Below are positions 42,310-43,782 of a stretch of 43,782 bases of DNA, one piece after another. Position numbers and translations under genes: made by a program. Positions within the stretch are counted from its first letter, which is position 1. The number at the start of each line of letters is the position of its first letter. The stretch is taken from positions 1 through 43,782 of the forward strand of contig NZ_FONM01000022.1 of NCBI RefSeq assembly GCF_900112935.1, in the 5' to 3' direction. Source of the stretch: Trichococcus pasteurii. Its GTDB lineage: Bacteria > Bacillota > Bacilli > Lactobacillales > Aerococcaceae. The notes below the pieces were generated by a model, which saw nothing but the letters and a program-made list of their open reading frames with translations, was not told the DNA's origin and made no database searches.

Positions 42310-43629
42310 TCACCAAGACAAGGATTGAATTTGCCGTAGGATATGAAAAAATTCATCTTGGTAGACATGATGGGTGCTGAGTTTTAGCATCATGCGTCTT
42401 CCGCTGTGGATCAGTTTCCCAGCGATCTTGAAAAACCGAAGACGAATACTTTGTATCTGTAGGCCTTTGGCCTTTTCCGGGAAAGCTAGTGTGCGTATAA
42501 AATTGTTGATGTTATAGGAAAGGACGCTGACCATCATGCGGACGGCATTCTCCAAGAAATGAGAACTGTCCGTCTTGTCGAAGAAGAAGCCATTCTTGGC
42601 TTCCTTGATGAAATTCTCCATCGTACCTCTCTTCCAATACGTTTGGTAGACTTGTTCAGTCGAGACAACATCGGATAGATTGGTGATAATGAATTCATGG
42701 TGGAAAATCAGTTCATTTGCTTCCCTGACAGAACGAATGCAAACTCTACGATCATGCTTCCAAGTGCCGGCTTGGTAGCGAATGGAGTAGAAATGCTCTT
42801 CCTTCTGACTCCATTCGGTCTCATCCCCAACTTGAACAAACTGTTCCGCGAACTTATGCAAGCGGGCATTCCGTTTGAGCCGAATGACGTACTGATGCTC
42901 TTTTTCTTCACAGAGGTCATACAGTTCCGGCGCTGCAAAGCCACTATCTGCGCGGACAAGAATGGTGCTGACTGGAACGGTCTGATTATAGTGTTCAAGA
43001 AGCGGATTCAAAAAATCGGCTGCCCCGGTTGAGCAGTATGTGTTTCCGGAACGCAGTTCCGCCTTCAGAAAGTCCTTGGTCAGACCATCAAAGGCAACGA
43101 GCGGATGATAACCGGTTGTTTGATAATGTGTGTTAAAGGCCGTTTCTTCTTGATCGCCGTAGGTGTCACTATATGTGGAATCCAAATCAAAAACCAGTTC
43201 TGTTGCATTACGTTGTATGCGTACCTTATCCAGAATCGCTTGATTGAGCGCTTGTAGCTGCAAAAGCGCATCGGGACTCTCACTAATGCGATCCCAAAAA
43301 CGCGAAAGCGAAGGTTGTGAAGCCAATGTACTTTTTTCAAGCATCTGCTGGAAGAAAGGATCATGACGTAAGATGTTGGCAGATGCATCGGTATCATAGC
43401 CTGCAATTAATTGGAAAATCAGTTGTTCAAGGATGGTTTCATTCGAATGTGTAGGTGAGAGACGGGAGTCTTGAAAATGAAGCTCTTTCTCCATCAACTG
43501 TTCGAATCCGATTGAATGAAGGAATTCTTTAACCAAAATGAGACCAGCATCCGTGGAGAGATTACCTCCAGTATTTGTAACCGTCATTTTTTGATTGAAT
43601 TTTAGAGTGTTTTCGTGTAAAGTTGCCAT
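42310..43629 (-). CDS. IS1380-family transposase
   Basis: A 439-residue DDE transposase. Family features are the start LHENTLKFNQKMTVTNTGGN, the first Asp in VFDLDSTYSDTYG (Asp150), the second in LVRADSGFAAPE (Asp228), and the Glu in YWKRGTMENFIKEAKNG, followed by a conserved C-terminal helical part. It moves the element by cut and paste. There is no frameshift, so the copy looks functional. AAAGGGG precedes the ATG but lies in a strong hairpin (see next entry). Confidence 0.95.
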   Translation of the reverse strand: MATLHENTLKFNQKMTVTNTGGNLSTDAGLILVKEFLHSIGFEQLMEKELHFQDSRLSPTHSNETILEQLIFQLIAGYDTDASANILRHDPFFQQMLEKSTLASQPSLSRFWDRISESPDALLQLQALNQAILDKVRIQRNATELVFDLDSTYSDTYGDQEETAFNTHYQTTGYHPLVAFDGLTKDFLKAELRSGNTYCSTGAADFLNPLLEHYNQTVPVSTILVRADSGFAAPELYDLCEEKEHQYVIRLKRNARLHKFAEQFVQVGDETEWSQKEEHFYSIRYQAGTWKHDRRVCIRSVREANELIFHHEFIITNLSDVVSTEQVYQTYWKRGTMENFIKEAKNGFFFDKTDSSHFLENAVRMMVSVLSYNINNFIRTLAFPEKAKGLQIQSIRLRFFKIAGKLIHSGRRMMLKLSTHHVYQDEFFHILRQIQSLSW

Positions 43630-43633
43630 TGAG

Positions 43634-43713
43634 AGAACCCCTTTCTATGGTTGTTGGTAGTACATTAACCATAACAGATAGGGGTTCTTTTTTCACACCT
43701 TTTGGGTGTGAAA
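43634..43713. promoter_or_regulatory. Hairpins that hide the transposase ribosome site
   Basis: AGAACCCCTTTCTATGGTT (43634-43652) pairs with AACCATAACAGATAGGGGTTCT (43667-43688). The stem covers AAAGGGG, the ribosome site of the minus-strand transposase; on the plus strand it is followed by TTTTTT and would terminate. A second perfect stem, TTTCACACC/GGTGTGAAA, lies at 43691-43713. Transcripts entering from outside would be kept untranslated, as known for other insertion sequences. Confidence 0.65.
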
Positions 43714-43782
43714 GTGAAATAAAGAATACGTTGATAGAACAACATTTCAAGGTGTTTTCTGAAAACCTATGAATAATTCAGG

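Larger units (their letters stand above)
42108..43782 (-). mobile_element. IS1380-family insertion sequence
   Basis: The 1675-bp element has perfect 15-bp terminal inverted repeats, CCTGAATTATTCATA at 42108-42122 and its complement ending at the last base of the window. The left flank is TATA (42104-42107); its partner would lie just outside, so a target duplication cannot be tested. One intact transposase gene is inside. A small hairpin, CGTCTC-TTA-GAGACG, lies at about 42207-42221 in the 200-base noncoding left part. Confidence 0.9.

Noticed and set aside
1-43782. CRISPR arrays, tRNA or rRNA genes, origin of replication
   Set aside because: No regularly spaced repeats, cloverleaf-like sequences or DnaA-box clusters were seen by eye; a tRNAscan or CRISPR search was not possible.

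Overview
This window looks like chromosomal DNA of a low-to-medium GC Firmicute, most likely of the Lactobacillales (Carnobacteriaceae, for example a Trichococcus-like organism). This taxon is an inference from gene content (an Rgg-family regulator, FabV, Amt, AIM24 and TetR/double-ATPase ABC modules, strong AGGAGG-type ribosome binding sites) and was not checked by a database search. The window is bounded by two insertion sequences. An IS1634-family element fills about 1-1743, and an IS1380-family element runs from 42108 to the last base, where its terminal repeat ends exactly. This suggests a contig that broke at repeated IS copies.

Layout. (1) 1-7000 is AT-rich and accessory. After the IS1634 element comes a tightly packed minus-strand operon of three unassigned genes: a membrane protein with an HNH-like motif, a TerB-like protein, and an Ala/Gly-rich repeat protein. 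A plus-strand mobile-element-type set follows (DUF960, RadC/JAB, one small unknown). (2) 7005-11082 is a TetR regulator divergent from an ABC exporter with two ATPases and one permease. (3) 11538-17180 holds a Jag-N/PASTA-like membrane protein, an AlkD-like protein, an Arr-type rifampin ADP-ribosyltransferase with a helical N-terminal extension, ilvD with a MIP18-type protein, and an AIM24 protein. (4) 17436-29372 has fabV, two nearly identical membrane-anchored trypsin-like proteases in direct repeat about 7.66 kb apart, and between them rluF, truA, a small-peptide/membrane-protein pair divergent from an Rgg-family regulator, allD and a DUF4230 protein. (5) 30237-41992 is housekeeping-like: an Amt-PII fusion, an OB-like membrane protein, rtcB, a DUF2087 regulator, an FtsH paralogue, an SGNH hydrolase, a secreted LysM plus seven-bladed RCC1-type protein, DUF2200, ppnP and a small membrane protein.

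The most promising unexplained systems are two. The first is the three-gene operon at 1747-5182. The second is the Rgg-type regulator (24163-25020) facing an 18-codon hydrophobic peptide (24002-24058) that is translationally coupled to a small membrane protein. In the second, the shared control region occurs twice, as 59-bp inverted copies (about 81% identical by hand alignment) flanking the module. No tRNA, rRNA or CRISPR array was seen. Promoters, operators and terminators were read by eye.
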